DNA of 64,000 nucleotides from Bartonella taylorii 8TBB (lineage in GTDB: Bacteria; Pseudomonadota; Alphaproteobacteria; Rhizobiales; Rhizobiaceae). A program made the translations under genes and the position numbers. The first letter of the stretch is position 1, and each line of letters starts with the position of its first letter. Positions 15,449 to 25,356 of this stretch are shown one piece after another. The stretch is from positions 124,001 through 188,000 of the forward strand of contig NZ_CADEAG010000001.1 of the NCBI RefSeq assembly GCF_902825155.1, written 5' to 3'. The notes below the pieces were generated by a model. It had not been told where the DNA came from. It saw only the letters and a list, made by a program, of their open reading frames with translations, and searched no databases.

Positions 15449-16452
15449 ATTGTTTTGGCGAAGGCCACAGCAGTATCGCTCATGCGGTTAGAAAAACCCC
15501 ATTCATTATCGTACCAAACCAGAACACGACAAAATCTGCCATCGATCACCTTGGTTTGATCATTATGGAAAATAGCTGAATGTGGATTATGATTAAAATC
15601 ACAACTCACAAGCTTTTCCTCCGTATAATCCAAAATACCTGCAAGTGCACCGCGTGCAGCAGAACAAATGGCAGTGTTTATTTCTTCAACTGTTGTGGAA
15701 CGCTTAGCGGTAAATGTCAAATCAACAACGGAAACATTGGGGGTTGGAACGCGAATTGATACACCATCGAGCAACCCTTTTAATTCTGGCAATACCAACC
15801 CTACAGCCTTCGCCGCACCTGTTGACGTAGGAATCATAGAAAGAGCGGCCGCACGTGCACGATAAAGATCACGATGCATTGTATCCAACACAGGTTGATC
15901 ACCCGTATAAGAATGGATTGTTGTCATAAATCCCTTTTCAATTCCAACCGTGTTATGCAAAACTTGCGCAACAGGCGCCAAGCAATTGGTTGTGCAAGAA
16001 GCATTAGAAACAACCCTATGCTCTTTGCTCAAAGACTGGTGATTCACCCCATAAACCACTGTAAGATCTGCGCCTTCTGACGGCGCAGAAACAAGAACGC
16101 GCTTTGCCCCCGCATCCAAATGCGCACTTGCTTTATCTCGCGTAGTAAAAATGCCCGTACATTCTAGAGCAATATCGATATCCAAAGCCTTCCAAGGCAA
16201 TTGTGCTGGATCACGCTCTGCGTATACCTTTATCAAACCACACCCGACATCAATGGAATCACCCACAACCTTGACGGGTCCAGGAAAACGCCCGTGGACT
16301 GAATCATAGCGCAACAAATGGGCATTAGTTTCCACTGCTCCCAAATCATTAACAGCCACAACTTCAATATCGTGTCGTCCACTTTCCACAATGGCACGCA
16401 AAATATTGCGTCCGATACGCCCAAACCCATTAATTGCAACGCGAACAGTCAT
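15445..16452 (-). CDS. gap: Glyceraldehyde-3-phosphate dehydrogenase
   Basis: A 335-residue type I GAPDH, NAD-binding N-terminus [20 protein letters not shown] and catalytic cysteine C153 in [12 protein letters not shown]. The C-terminus [13 protein letters not shown] is standard. It oxidises glyceraldehyde-3-phosphate to 1,3-bisphosphoglycerate. The ATG at 16452 has AAGGAAAATGTGAA upstream. Between it and tkt lies a 52-codon truncated copy of its own N-terminal part (16468-16626), so the intact gene is the second of two gap starts in this operon. Confidence 0.97.
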   Translation of the reverse strand: MTVRVAINGFGRIGRNILRAIVESGRHDIEVVAVNDLGAVETNAHLLRYDSVHGRFPGPVKVVGDSIDVGCGLIKVYAERDPAQLPWKALDIDIALECTGIFTTRDKASAHLDAGAKRVLVSAPSEGADLTVVYGVNHQSLSKEHRVVSNASCTTNCLAPVAQVLHNTVGIEKGFMTTIHSYTGDQPVLDTMHRDLYRARAAALSMIPTSTGAAKAVGLVLPELKGLLDGVSIRVPTPNVSVVDLTFTAKRSTTVEEINTAICSAARGALAGILDYTEEKLVSCDFNHNPHSAIFHNDQTKVIDGRFCRVLVWYDNEWGFSNRMSDTAVAFAKTI

Positions 16453-16467
16453 TTCACATTTTCCTTA

Positions 16468-16626
16468 TCAATTTTTATAGCGCAACAAATGGGCATTGGT
16501 CTCCACCAACCCCAAATTATCAACGACAACAGCCTTCAATCTCTTTATCAGCCATTTGTCCACCATAGCGTATAATATTTTACGCCCGACACAATAAAAT
16601 CCATTAATTGCAACGCGAACAGTCAT
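16468..16626 (-). pseudogene. gap: Open 52-codon truncated duplicate of the gap N-terminus
   Basis: It reads [20 protein letters not shown] at the start and [12 protein letters not shown] at the end, against [20 protein letters not shown] and [12 protein letters not shown] in the intact gene. The middle has diverged and is one codon longer. The frame is open from ATG 16626 to TGA 16468. The ATG overlaps the tkt stop (ATGA), so it is placed for translational coupling. The Rossmann glycine motif GFGRIG has become GFYCVG, so NAD binding is not expected. It stops 15 nt before the gap start. Confidence 0.75.
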
Positions 16627-18629
16627 TTTGCATTTTCTTTATGGATCTTTCCAAGCTCTTTTTCAACGGCAGCCACCACATTCTCACAAGTGATACCGAA
16701 ATGCGTATAAAGCGCATCAATCGTCCCGCTTGCACCAAACCCATCCATACCAATAAACACACCATCACTGCCAATAAAACGGTCCCACCCTTGCCGAACA
16801 GCAGCTTCAATAGCAACTTTAATTGGAGCATCCCCAATGAGGGCACGCTGATAGGAGAGAGATTGCTGCGCAAAGAGTTCAAAACAAGGCACAGAAACCA
16901 CCCGCGTTGGAATACCTTTTTCCTCTAAAACAGCATGCACCTTCACCGCAATTTGCAATTCTGAACCGGAAGCAAACAGAGTCACCTGCGCATCATCACT
17001 AGCTGTTAGTAATTCATAAGCGCCAAGCATACAAAGATTTTCTTCTTCATACTCTTGCCGCAAAAGTGGTAAATTTTGTCGGCTCAAAGCCAAAGTAGAA
17101 GGTGTCTTTCGTGCTTTCAAAGCCAATTGCCAACACTCAACTGTCTCCATAGCATCAGCAGGGCGAAAAACCAGATGATTGGGCATTGCGCGCAAGGAAG
17201 CCAAATGCTCCACGGGCTGATGTGTAGGACCATCTTCACCAAGACCAATGGAATCATGGGTCATGACATAAATCACCCGCAAACCCATGAGAGAGGAAAG
17301 ACGCATAGCAGGACGCATATAGTCAGAAAAGCATAAAAAGGTTCCCCCATAAGGAATAAAGCCTCCATAAAGGGCAAGACCATTCATCACAGCTCCCATA
17401 ACATGTTCGCGAATTCCATAATGCAGATAGCGCCCTGAAAAATCTTCAGCAGAAATACTTTTCATCTGGCTGCTTTTGGTATTATTGGACCCAGTCAAAT
17501 CAGCAGAACCACCAATGGTTTCACTAACGACTTCATTGATAACTTCAAGAGCCATTTCTGAAGCTTTACGCGTAGCAACAAAAGGACGCTCTTCACTGAG
17601 GCGCTGTTTATAATCATCAATAGCGCCATCAAATCCACCTAGGAGATCACCCCGCATCAACCTTTCAAACTCCACCCGCTCTGACACAGGAAGATCAGCT
17701 AATTTTTCTTCCCATTTCTGCCTTTTTTTAGCAGCATTGAGGCCGGCCAAACGCCAATCATCAAGAATATCAGCTGGAATAACGAAAGGCTCAACATCCC
17801 ACCCCAAAGCGATACGGGTTTCAGCAATTTCTCGTGCTCCTAAAGGAGCTCCATGGACTTTATTGCTTCCCGCTTTATTTGGTGCTCCAAAGCCTATAGT
17901 TGTTTTGCAAGCAATCAAAGTTGGTTTATCACAATTTCGAGCAGCCTCAATGGCACGTGCCAGTGCTGCTTGATCATGCCCATTGACTTTATGTGCCTCC
18001 CAACCAGACGCTTTAAAACGCGCTATCTGATCTGTACTGTCAGCAAGAGAAATCTCTCCATCAATGGAAATATTATTATCATCCCACAACACAATAAGTT
18101 TATTAAGTTTTAAATGTCCAGCAAGAGAAAGTGCTTCTTGGGAAATCCCTTCCATAAGACACCCATCCCCCACCAATGCGTAAGTGTAATGATTGATGAG
18201 ATCACCAAAACGCGCATTCTGCAAGCGCTCACCAAGCGCCATCCCTACAGCATTAGCCAATCCCTGTCCAAGGGGGCCAGTGGTTGTTTCGATTCCTGCA
18301 ACATGCCCATATTCTGGATGCCCAGCAAGCTTTGACCCTAATTGGCGAAAATTTTTGAGATCCTCAAGGGAGATATCCTCATAACCAGACAGATACAGTA
18401 AGGCATAAAGCAACATAGACCCATGTCCAGCCGACAGCACAAAACGATCACGGTTGGGCCAATGAGGATTTTTAGGATCATGTGCAAGAAACTTTGTATA
18501 AAGAACGGTAGCAATATCGGCTGCCCCCATTGGCAAACCAGGATGACCAGAATTTGCTTTTTCAATCGCGTCAATAGCAAGAAAACGGATAGCATTGGCC
18601 ATCTGATTTTGTTGTTCAGTATTTGTCAT
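16623..18629 (-). CDS. tkt: Transketolase
   Basis: A 668-residue thiamine-diphosphate enzyme of the pentose phosphate pathway, moving two-carbon units between sugar phosphates. Seen: [18 protein letters not shown] near the N-terminus, the TPP motif [19 protein letters not shown] with DDNNISIDG (about residues 153-190), the pyrimidine domain with [20 protein letters not shown] (about 455-475), and a C-terminal domain ending in a Lys-rich tail. It is the first gene of the minus-strand series leading to gap, pgk and the aldolase. It diverges from the DUF4164-zapA pair. Confidence 0.96.
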   Translation of the reverse strand: MTNTEQQNQMANAIRFLAIDAIEKANSGHPGLPMGAADIATVLYTKFLAHDPKNPHWPNRDRFVLSAGHGSMLLYALLYLSGYEDISLEDLKNFRQLGSKLAGHPEYGHVAGIETTTGPLGQGLANAVGMALGERLQNARFGDLINHYTYALVGDGCLMEGISQEALSLAGHLKLNKLIVLWDDNNISIDGEISLADSTDQIARFKASGWEAHKVNGHDQAALARAIEAARNCDKPTLIACKTTIGFGAPNKAGSNKVHGAPLGAREIAETRIALGWDVEPFVIPADILDDWRLAGLNAAKKRQKWEEKLADLPVSERVEFERLMRGDLLGGFDGAIDDYKQRLSEERPFVATRKASEMALEVINEVVSETIGGSADLTGSNNTKSSQMKSISAEDFSGRYLHYGIREHVMGAVMNGLALYGGFIPYGGTFLCFSDYMRPAMRLSSLMGLRVIYVMTHDSIGLGEDGPTHQPVEHLASLRAMPNHLVFRPADAMETVECWQLALKARKTPSTLALSRQNLPLLRQEYEEENLCMLGAYELLTASDDAQVTLFASGSELQIAVKVHAVLEEKGIPTRVVSVPCFELFAQQSLSYQRALIGDAPIKVAIEAAVRQGWDRFIGSDGVFIGMDGFGASGTIDALYTHFGITCENVVAAVEKELGKIHKENAK

Positions 18630-18964
18630 GAATGATAGACCATTTCGTTAACCACTTTATTTGATTGCTTCTTCCATATTCTCTTAAATTTTTGAGAAAT
18701 ACTGTTTTTAATCCTCAGCGTGAGACTTTTTGTCATCACTTAAGATAACATGAATAACATTCCCCTCACACATCCTTTATACACAGTACATTTATGCCAA
18801 TACTCTCAAAAAATCCAGCTTTTAATTAACATGTATCCCCTGCTTTGCTTGCTAAAATGTCCTACATACTTAAAAATAAAATTCACGCAAGAAAAGAAAA
18901 TGAGTGATTCGTTTTTGCATAAAGGACTGATAAAGGATACAATCACCCAAAGGATAAGAGCATC
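18630..18964. other. Divergent promoter region tkt / DUF4164
   Basis: 335 nt of AT-rich sequence between two divergent transcription units. No repeat or RNA gene is recognised; it must hold both promoters. Confidence 0.5.
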
Positions 18965-19240
18965 ATGAGCCAAGAAACTACGGTTCTGCCACAAGCTTTA
19001 GAGCAACTGGAAAAAGCATTAAGAACCTTAGAATTCACCATTATAAACCGCAATGCCGTTATTGATAAAAACAACGAATGGGAAGAAGAAATTCAACGAA
19101 TGAACGCTGATCGTAGCCATCTTGCCCAAGCGCTTGACAAAGCTGAAGCCCAAGTCGAGCGACTAGAAGCAGTAAATAAAGAAGTTTCCAAACGTTTAAT
19201 TAAAGCGATGGAAACGATTCGTGTCGTAATTGATAGATAA
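18965..19240 (+). CDS. DUF4164 family coiled-coil protein
   Basis: A 91-residue, almost entirely helical protein with heptad character from about residue 20 (IINRNAVIDKNNEWEEEIQ, then DKAEAQVERLEAVNKEVS). I recognise the DUF4164 family, which in Hyphomicrobiales lies directly upstream of zapA, as here with 12 nt between the genes. The function is unknown; the location suggests a link to the divisome. The ATG at 18965 follows AAGGATAAGAGC. Confidence 0.8.
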   Translation: MSQETTVLPQALEQLEKALRTLEFTIINRNAVIDKNNEWEEEIQRMNADRSHLAQALDKAEAQVERLEAVNKEVSKRLIKAMETIRVVIDR

Positions 19241-19252
19241 AGGTTTAAAGAC

Positions 19253-19630
19253 ATGGAAACCGTTTCGGTCACAATTGATGGTAAAAATTATCGCATGGCT
19301 TGCAATAAAGGACAAGAAAGCCATCTTATTGAACTTGCAGCTCGGTTGGATCAATATATCGCACATTTGAAGAAAAGTTTTGGTGAAATTGGTGACCATC
19401 GTTTATCCGTTATGGCAGGCATTATGATTATCGATGAAATGGAAGAAATAAAACGAGAAAATAAAAAACTACAAGAAGATTACGAGACTCTTTTGCGTCT
19501 CCATAATGAAAGGGATCGTACCATGGGAAAAATTGTAAGAAACACAACGGAGCGAATTGAAAAGCTCACCAATCAATTGCTCAAAGATGAACAAAACAAT
19601 ATCGATTTTCAAAAACAAGAAGACTTATGA
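19253..19630 (+). CDS. zapA: Cell division protein ZapA
   Basis: A 125-residue protein. The N-terminal globular domain METVSVTIDGKNYRMACNKG, with HLIELAARLDQYI, is diagnostic of ZapA, followed by a long coiled coil (about residues 60-120). ZapA tetramers crosslink FtsZ protofilaments at midcell. It is the second gene of a two-gene unit with the DUF4164 protein. In many bacteria 6S RNA follows zapA; the 180 nt after this gene show no clear 6S fold by eye. Confidence 0.9.
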   Translation: METVSVTIDGKNYRMACNKGQESHLIELAARLDQYIAHLKKSFGEIGDHRLSVMAGIMIIDEMEEIKRENKKLQEDYETLLRLHNERDRTMGKIVRNTTERIEKLTNQLLKDEQNNIDFQKQEDL

Positions 19631-19807
19631 ACACGCATCAGTGTTCTTACCAACAAACGAAATAACGCTCAAAGACCAGCATGGTTATCCCAGCATGATT
19701 GTACCAATATAATTATATGGGTGAAAAAATCGTGCAAATTGCAAAAGCAGTAGATACACAAACTGCTCTCTCAAGAAAGAGCAAAACAGAACAAGTAAAT
19801 GTTGCTG

Positions 19808-21244
19808 CTAAATGCCTTTCGTTCCATCTTGAGAAACAGAAGCGATACGCAATAAGTTAGTAGCACCGGGTGTACCAAGGGGAACACCTGCTGTCACAAG
19901 GAAGCGATCTCCTGCCTGGCAAAAGCCTTCTTGAAAAGCAATCGCCGCCGCCCGATCAACCATATCCTCCAAATCACATGCATCTTCAGTGACGACGCAA
20001 TGCAACCCCCAAACCAAAGCCAATCGCCGCGCAGTTTCCACGATAGGAGATAAAGCAATAATGGGCCTATTCGGGCGCTCACGTGATGCACGCACACCCG
20101 TGGTCCCTGAAGCGGTATAAGCAATGATGGCTGCTAATGCAAGTGTTTCAGCAATCTGGCGCGCCGCAAGAGAAATCGCATCTGTACCTGTTGTCTCTGG
20201 AGCAGGATGCTGTGCCCCAACCTGAGCTGCATAAGTGTGATCTTGTTCAATTTGCCGAGCAATCCGATCCATCATAAGAACAGCCTCTTCAGGATAAAGA
20301 CCAGACGCAGATTCAGCAGACAACATCACAGCATCGCTTCCGGCATAAACAGCTGTAGCGACATCAGAGACTTCCGCACGTGTTGGAACAGAGGATGTAA
20401 TCATTGATTCGAGCATTTGTGTAGCCACCACAACAGGCTTTCCAGCTAAACGACAAGCCTTTATTAGCTCCATTTGAATGGCAGGCACTTTTTCCAACGG
20501 CATTTCCACCCCTAGATCTCCCCGTGCAATCATAACACCATCGGAAATCTCAATAATTTTTTCTATATGTTCCAAAGCTTGCGGTTTTTCGATCTTAGCC
20601 ATCAAAGCCACTTTGCTTTTCGTTAACCGGCGCACCTCTAGTATATCTTCGGGACGTTGAATAAAAGAAAGTGCAACCCAATCAACCGGTTGTTCTAAAA
20701 GAGCTTGAAGATCAGCCTTATCCTTTGATGTCATCGAACCAAAAGGCAAAACTGTATCAGGAAGACTCACGCCTTTTCGATCAGAAATATGCGTTCCAGC
20801 AATCACACGACACTGAACAGAATGTCCATCACAAACTTGCACATACAATTCCAACTTTCCATCATCAATCAACAGCCGATCCCCCGGTTTAACAGCCGTA
20901 AGAATATCTGCGTGCGGAAAAAAAACACGTTGTGCATCACCAAGCACATCATGATTATCTAAAGTAAAGTTCTGCCCAACACGCAAATCCTCTTGACCTT
21001 TAGCAAAACAGCCAATCCGCAATTTCGGCCCCTGTAGATCCACTAAAATGCCGATTGGTCGTTGCGTATTTTTTTCAACCTGCCGTATGCGCTTTACCAA
21101 ATCACACATTGTTTTACGGTCCGTGTGACTCATATTCAGGCGAAAAACATCCGCTCCAGCCATAAAAAGCTTTTCAATCATCTCAATGGAAAAAGAAGAA
21201 GGGCCAAGAGTAGCAATAATTTTTACCTTACGTGCACGCTTCAT
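19808..21244 (-). CDS. pyk: Pyruvate kinase
   Basis: A 478-residue enzyme converting phosphoenolpyruvate and ADP to pyruvate and ATP. Seen: KIIATLGPSS and FRLNMSHTDR at the N-terminus, a B domain (about residues 70-165), the catalytic segment VALMAKIEKPQALEHIEKI, the Mg-binding MIARGDLGVEMPLEKVP, and ATQMLESMITSSVPTRAEV. Its start overlaps the stop of the DUF1036 gene by 4 nt (ATGA), so the two genes are translationally coupled. Confidence 0.96.
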   Translation of the reverse strand: MKRARKVKIIATLGPSSFSIEMIEKLFMAGADVFRLNMSHTDRKTMCDLVKRIRQVEKNTQRPIGILVDLQGPKLRIGCFAKGQEDLRVGQNFTLDNHDVLGDAQRVFFPHADILTAVKPGDRLLIDDGKLELYVQVCDGHSVQCRVIAGTHISDRKGVSLPDTVLPFGSMTSKDKADLQALLEQPVDWVALSFIQRPEDILEVRRLTKSKVALMAKIEKPQALEHIEKIIEISDGVMIARGDLGVEMPLEKVPAIQMELIKACRLAGKPVVVATQMLESMITSSVPTRAEVSDVATAVYAGSDAVMLSAESASGLYPEEAVLMMDRIARQIEQDHTYAAQVGAQHPAPETTGTDAISLAARQIAETLALAAIIAYTASGTTGVRASRERPNRPIIALSPIVETARRLALVWGLHCVVTEDACDLEDMVDRAAAIAFQEGFCQAGDRFLVTAGVPLGTPGATNLLRIASVSQDGTKGI

Positions 21245-21747
21245 GGTGAAGAATCTCCTGAAAGACGAGAAGAATGTACAACCGAATCACCAAACAAAGA
21301 CTCATCAGTCAACTGCACCATCCAACTTATTTGATTGCCTGTATCAATTTCTTTAAACTCAGCCTTTTGATAACCTCGTGGGAAACAATCATGAACCCCT
21401 TGAATGGTAAACTGACTATCTTGCACACACATAGTTACAGAACCTGGCCAGTTCCCTTTTTTCTGTGCACCCTCGGCATAAAAATAATAAAACCGCGAAG
21501 CAAGAGGGCCATCGATTAAGGTTTTACACTCTGTTACGGGCACCATCCACCACCCTTCGCTTACCCACCCTGAAAGCGTACGATAGCCAAGGGCGACACC
21601 AACAGCCTGTTGGGTCATATTACAAACTCTAAAATCAGCTTTTGCAAGACTAACAGGCAGAAAAAAGAGCAGAACACTCAAGAGAAAAATTTTCAGTCTT
21701 TTCTGCAATACGCATTGCTGCTTTCTGGTCTGTTTTTTACCAACCAT
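21241..21747 (-). CDS. DUF1036 family secreted protein
   Basis: About 168 residues with a signal sequence after a basic N-terminus (hydrophobic core IFLLSVLLFFLPVSLAKA), then the DUF1036 domain: FRVCNMTQQAVGVALGYRT, GWVSEGWWMVPVTEC and FYYFYAEG, with conserved cysteines. The function of DUF1036 is unknown. I chose the ATG at 21747 because AAAGGGAG lies 6 nt upstream; an in-frame start at 21786 would add 13 residues. Its 4-nt overlap with pyk is a conserved alphaproteobacterial arrangement as I recall it. Confidence 0.85.
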   Translation of the reverse strand: MVGKKQTRKQQCVLQKRLKIFLLSVLLFFLPVSLAKADFRVCNMTQQAVGVALGYRTLSGWVSEGWWMVPVTECKTLIDGPLASRFYYFYAEGAQKKGNWPGSVTMCVQDSQFTIQGVHDCFPRGYQKAEFKEIDTGNQISWMVQLTDESLFGDSVVHSSRLSGDSSP

Positions 21748-22025
21748 AAAACTCCCTTTATGACACAAGTCCTTAAAACGAAACATACATCCCTTCTCTT
21801 CTTTTTTTCCAAGAACTTTTCAAATGTACACAGAGATATTTTTATTCTTTTCTTGTTCTTCTTACCCTTTTGTCAATGCACATTTTCAAACTTTTACAAA
21901 ATATTTAAAGACAATTTGTAAAAAAAGTGTACAGCTTGATTCACTTTCTGTTTTTCAGGCTTTTCCAACACAAATTTATCGTTGATAAAAAATAGTTTAA
22001 CATAGACAATCCGGAGAAACATGCA

Positions 22026-22283
22026 ATGAACACAGTAACTGATCAAACACACGCTATATCCGTAAACCAATTACGTGCTTTTATTGAACGTATAGAACGT
22101 CTAGAAGAAGAAAAAAAAACCATTTCTGAAGATATTAAAGAAGTTTATGCCGAACTGAAAGGATCTGGTTTTGATAGTAAAGCTGTTCGGAGCATTATAC
22201 GGTTGCGTAAAAAAGAAGAGCATGAACGCATGGAAGAAGAAGCAGTGATCCAACTTTATAAAAACGCGCTTGGGATGAGTTAG
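22026..22283 (+). CDS. gapR: GapR family nucleoid-associated protein (DUF2312)
   Basis: An 85-residue protein with [20 protein letters not shown], then [20 protein letters not shown] and [16 protein letters not shown], the complete DUF2312 signature. Caulobacter GapR is a dimeric or tetrameric protein that encircles overtwisted AT-rich DNA ahead of the replisome and stimulates gyrase and topoisomerase IV. The full length is present with a GGAGAAACATGCA leader. It is a single-gene unit. Confidence 0.92.
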   Translation: MNTVTDQTHAISVNQLRAFIERIERLEEEKKTISEDIKEVYAELKGSGFDSKAVRSIIRLRKKEEHERMEEEAVIQLYKNALGMS

Positions 22284-22315
22284 CACAGGCGCGTGTCTTT
22301 TTTATCTTTTTACAT

Positions 22316-22545
22316 AAAAATTCAAGTTCCAACATGTATCATCTTTTGCACACAAGAACTTCTCTTCCAGCGCTGTCAACAGACACTCAAAACGCGCTTT
22401 ATCGCAGCAATCCAGCGCTGGCTCCGAGAACCTTTGTTGAGTTTTTTCATTTCATTCTGCAAAGCAGCAATTTGTTCAAGAAATTTTCCAACATAACAAC
22501 CCTGCCTGTGAAATAATTTGCAAAGCGCTGTTCTTTCCCCCAAAA
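22316..22545 (-). pseudogene. Decayed duplicate of the 3' end of the ABC-F gene
   Basis: Plus-strand sequence from 22316 (AAATTCAAGTTCCAAC) to about 22545 follows 23573-23800 of the intact ABC-F gene. Clear runs are ACTCAAAACGcGCTTTATCgCAGC, AGCGCTGG, TTCATTTCATtCTGCAAAG and AGCAATTTGTTCA. It corresponds to the C-terminal coiled coil. Several frame breaks are present. It is in the same orientation as the parent, about 1.25 kb away. Confidence 0.8.
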
Positions 22546-22924
22546 GCTGATAAACGAGCGAAAGAAGAGAATGTAAAAAATGAATAATCCCCATAAATTT
22601 TTACCAGAAGTTTTCGCAATTCATGCAACTTGCGACAAGAATATCAGCAATATGTAGCACAATTTAGAAATAAATCCCTAAAACGGCATAGAAGATCACA
22701 TACGTTCTCTTACACTCAGAAGAGTTCTTACATTTCAATCGGTCGCCAAAACGCGAAATGAGGAAATAAGGGAGGGGGAAACGGGGTTAGAACAAAAGCA
22801 TTGTGCTATACTATATTGTATTTTGCACAAATCGAATGGCAAGAGCTGATACAAAAACCAGCATGGGACGCAAAAAATTGCACGAGAAATATGCGGGGTC
22901 ATACACTTTTATGAGGAGAAGACC
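22546..22924. other. Gene-poor spacer before the GNAT pseudogene
   Basis: About 380 nt without a recognisable gene. A purine-rich tract (GGAAATAAGGGAGGGGG) lies near 22760. It lies between the ABC-F remnant and the acetyltransferase pseudogene. Confidence 0.4.
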
Positions 22925-23480
22925 ATGGAAATCAAAACAAAACGAACAATTTCCACATTGATCAGTTTAGAAGATGCGGGTGAATTGTCTTCCTATTACC
23001 TTCGCAATGCAAACTATTTACGTCCCTTTGAACCAGTAAAATCTGATGATTACAACACTCTAACAGCTTGGAAAATACGAGCAAATGCGTTCGCTTGTAA
23101 GAGCATTCAAGAACGAGCATACCGATATGCTATACGATTAAAAAATGAAAACACAATCATCGCCGTCGTTAACTTTACAAATGTGGTTCGTGGTGTTTTT
23201 CAAGCCTGTCATCTTGGTTTTTCTCTTGATGAACAACAACAAGGTAAAGGCCCCATGTTCGAGATTTTATCTACCCTAATCGTTCATGTCTTTCGTGTCT
23301 ATAGCTTGCATAGAATTATGGCAAACACTATGCCCGAGAATATTAAAAGTGGAATTTTATAAGTAGCACCTTTGTTTTGAGAAAGAAGGTTGCGCCAGAG
23401 ATTATCTGATGATTGCCGGAAAATGGAGAGATCACATTCTAACCTCTCGGATTAATGATTCTTACGTTTGCGTTAATTAG
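22925..23480 (+). pseudogene. Frameshifted GNAT acetyltransferase (RimJ/RimL-like)
   Basis: The first 145 codons (22925-23362) read as a RimJ-like ribosomal-protein N-acetyltransferase: LRPFEPVKSDDYN, then GFSLDEQQQGKGPMFEILSTL (acetyl-CoA site QGKG) and FRVYSLHRIMANTMPENIKS. The frame then stops where the family continues with a V-LEKLGF-like helix. The end of the family reappears in another frame at about 23376-23480 ([19 protein letters not shown], then HILTS). Several bases have been lost around 23345-23375. Without this segment the acetyl-CoA fold is incomplete. Confidence 0.75.
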
Positions 23481-23523
23481 TCGGGATAAGGTATTTTTAC
23501 AAAATATTAAAATAAGATAATAT

Positions 23524-25356
23524 TCAGGCCTCACGAGATCCCGAAGACTTTTCTTTTTCTACGTCTTCGCGCAAAAGTTCAAGTTCCAACCATTCTTCTT
23601 CCTTTTGCATACAAAGCATTTGTTTTTCTTGAAGCATTGTAGAGAGACGCTCAAAACGAGCTTTATCACAGCTATAGAGCGCTGGATCAGAAAGTTCTTG
23701 TTCAATTTTTTTTATTTCATCCTGCAAAGAAGCAATTTGTTCAGGCAATTTTTCCAGTGCATAAACTTGCTTATAAGACAATTTGCGGGATACCGCTTTT
23801 TCCCTCGATGTTCCCTGTTTTGAGTGATTTTGCACATAAGGCTTTGATAACTCTTTACGCGCTAACACAGCTTGCTTGCTCTGCGCCATCATATCACTAT
23901 AACCACCAGCGTACAAAATCCAGCGGCCATCGCCTTGGGGCGCCAACACATGCGTTACAGTTCGATCTAAAAAATCTCTGTCATGGCTGATCAACAATAC
24001 TGTCCCCGCAAAATCAGCAATAAACTCTTGTAACAAATCCAATGTTTCCATATCCAAATCATTGGTCGGTTCATCGAGAATCAAAAAATTTGCTGGACGC
24101 GAAAGCAGCCTTGCAAGCATGAGTCGCGCTCTTTCTCCACCTGAAAATTCTTTGAGGGGGGTGCGCGCTTGTTCGGGTAAAAATAAAAAGTCTTTCATAT
24201 AAGAAACAACATGCCGCTCTTGCCCATTGATCACAAGAGTATCACCCCTCCCTCCTGTGAGATAATGCGCTAAAGTTTCTTCTCCATTTAAAGTACGCTG
24301 TTGATCAAGCAACGCCATGGAAAGGTTATATCCATGCCTCACCGTCCCACTATCGGCCGCTTCTTTGCCGATCAGAATGGAAAGTAATGTTGTTTTTCCA
24401 ATACCATTTGGACCCACCAAACCAATTCGATCACCACGTTGAATCCGCAAAGAGAAATCTTTTACAACAACGTGATCACCATAAGATTTTGAAATTCGTT
24501 TTGCTTCAAGCACCAATTGACCGGAATTATGGCTTTTAGCAGCTGTCAAAAGTGCATTTCCCGGTTGCCCTTTATAGGTTTGATGCTGCTGTCTCAATTC
24601 TTTTAACGCCCCCAAACGGCGCACATTACGTTTACGCCGCGCTGTTACCCCATAGCGCAACCATTGTTCTTCACGTGCAATCTGTCGCCCCAATTTATGT
24701 TGTTCTAAAGCTTCCTCTTCAAGAGCCTTATCACGCCAATTCTCAAACTCCGAAAAACGCTTCTCCAACCTCTTTGTGGTTCCTCGATCAAGCCACACCG
24801 TTGAACGCGTAACATTTTCTAAAAATCGCCGATCATGCGAAATCACCACAATGGCGGAACGCAAAGAACACAAAACACCCTCAAGCCATTCAATAGTTGG
24901 TAAATCAAGATGATTGGTTGGTTCATCCAACAAAAGAATATCTGGTTTCGCTGCAATAGCCTGCAACAATGAAACACGGCGCTTTTCCCCACCAGAAAGC
25001 GTTTCCAACCTCTCAGTTCCTGAAAAACCAAGATTTGCCAGAAGTGTGTTTATCCATTGCACATCAGGCACATCATCCAGGCCAGCTTCCACAAAGGCGT
25101 GAATATTTTCAAAGCCTGAACAATCAGGATTTTGTGAGACATAACGAACAGTGACCCGAGGATGGCGAAAAATTTCCCCACCACTTGGCTCACTCATCCC
25201 AGCCGCAATTTTTAGCAGCGTAGACTTTCCACAACCATTACGGCCCACCAATGCAATACGAGCCCCTTGCTCAACCGACAAGCAAGCTTGGTTGAGCAAA
25301 GGAGCTGATCCAAAAGTTAGGAAAATGCGGTCAAGCCGCAGCAGCGGCACAGCCAT
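23524..25356 (-). CDS. ABC-F family ATPase (Uup-like)
   Basis: A 610-residue soluble protein with two nucleotide-binding domains and no membrane segment. Domain 1: Walker A GRNGCGKST, signature LSGGEKRRVSLLQA, Walker B ILLLDEPTNHLD. Domain 2: GPNGIGKTT, FSGGERARLMLARLL, FLILDEPTNDLD. A C-terminal coiled coil (about residues 530-605) is typical of Uup, which acts on DNA structures or translation. The 4-nt distance-free junction with the glycine-zipper lipoprotein (they share position 25356) suggests co-transcription. A decayed copy of its 3' end lies downstream. Confidence 0.9.
   Translation of the reverse strand: MAVPLLRLDRIFLTFGSAPLLNQACLSVEQGARIALVGRNGCGKSTLLKIAAGMSEPSGGEIFRHPRVTVRYVSQNPDCSGFENIHAFVEAGLDDVPDVQWINTLLANLGFSGTERLETLSGGEKRRVSLLQAIAAKPDILLLDEPTNHLDLPTIEWLEGVLCSLRSAIVVISHDRRFLENVTRSTVWLDRGTTKRLEKRFSEFENWRDKALEEEALEQHKLGRQIAREEQWLRYGVTARRKRNVRRLGALKELRQQHQTYKGQPGNALLTAAKSHNSGQLVLEAKRISKSYGDHVVVKDFSLRIQRGDRIGLVGPNGIGKTTLLSILIGKEAADSGTVRHGYNLSMALLDQQRTLNGEETLAHYLTGGRGDTLVINGQERHVVSYMKDFLFLPEQARTPLKEFSGGERARLMLARLLSRPANFLILDEPTNDLDMETLDLLQEFIADFAGTVLLISHDRDFLDRTVTHVLAPQGDGRWILYAGGYSDMMAQSKQAVLARKELSKPYVQNHSKQGTSREKAVSRKLSYKQVYALEKLPEQIASLQDEIKKIEQELSDPALYSCDKARFERLSTMLQEKQMLCMQKEEEWLELELLREDVEKEKSSGSREA

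Noticed and set aside
19631-19807. 6S RNA gene after zapA
   Set aside because: The position is classic, but no long imperfect hairpin with a central bubble could be traced by eye; a covariance-model search would decide.
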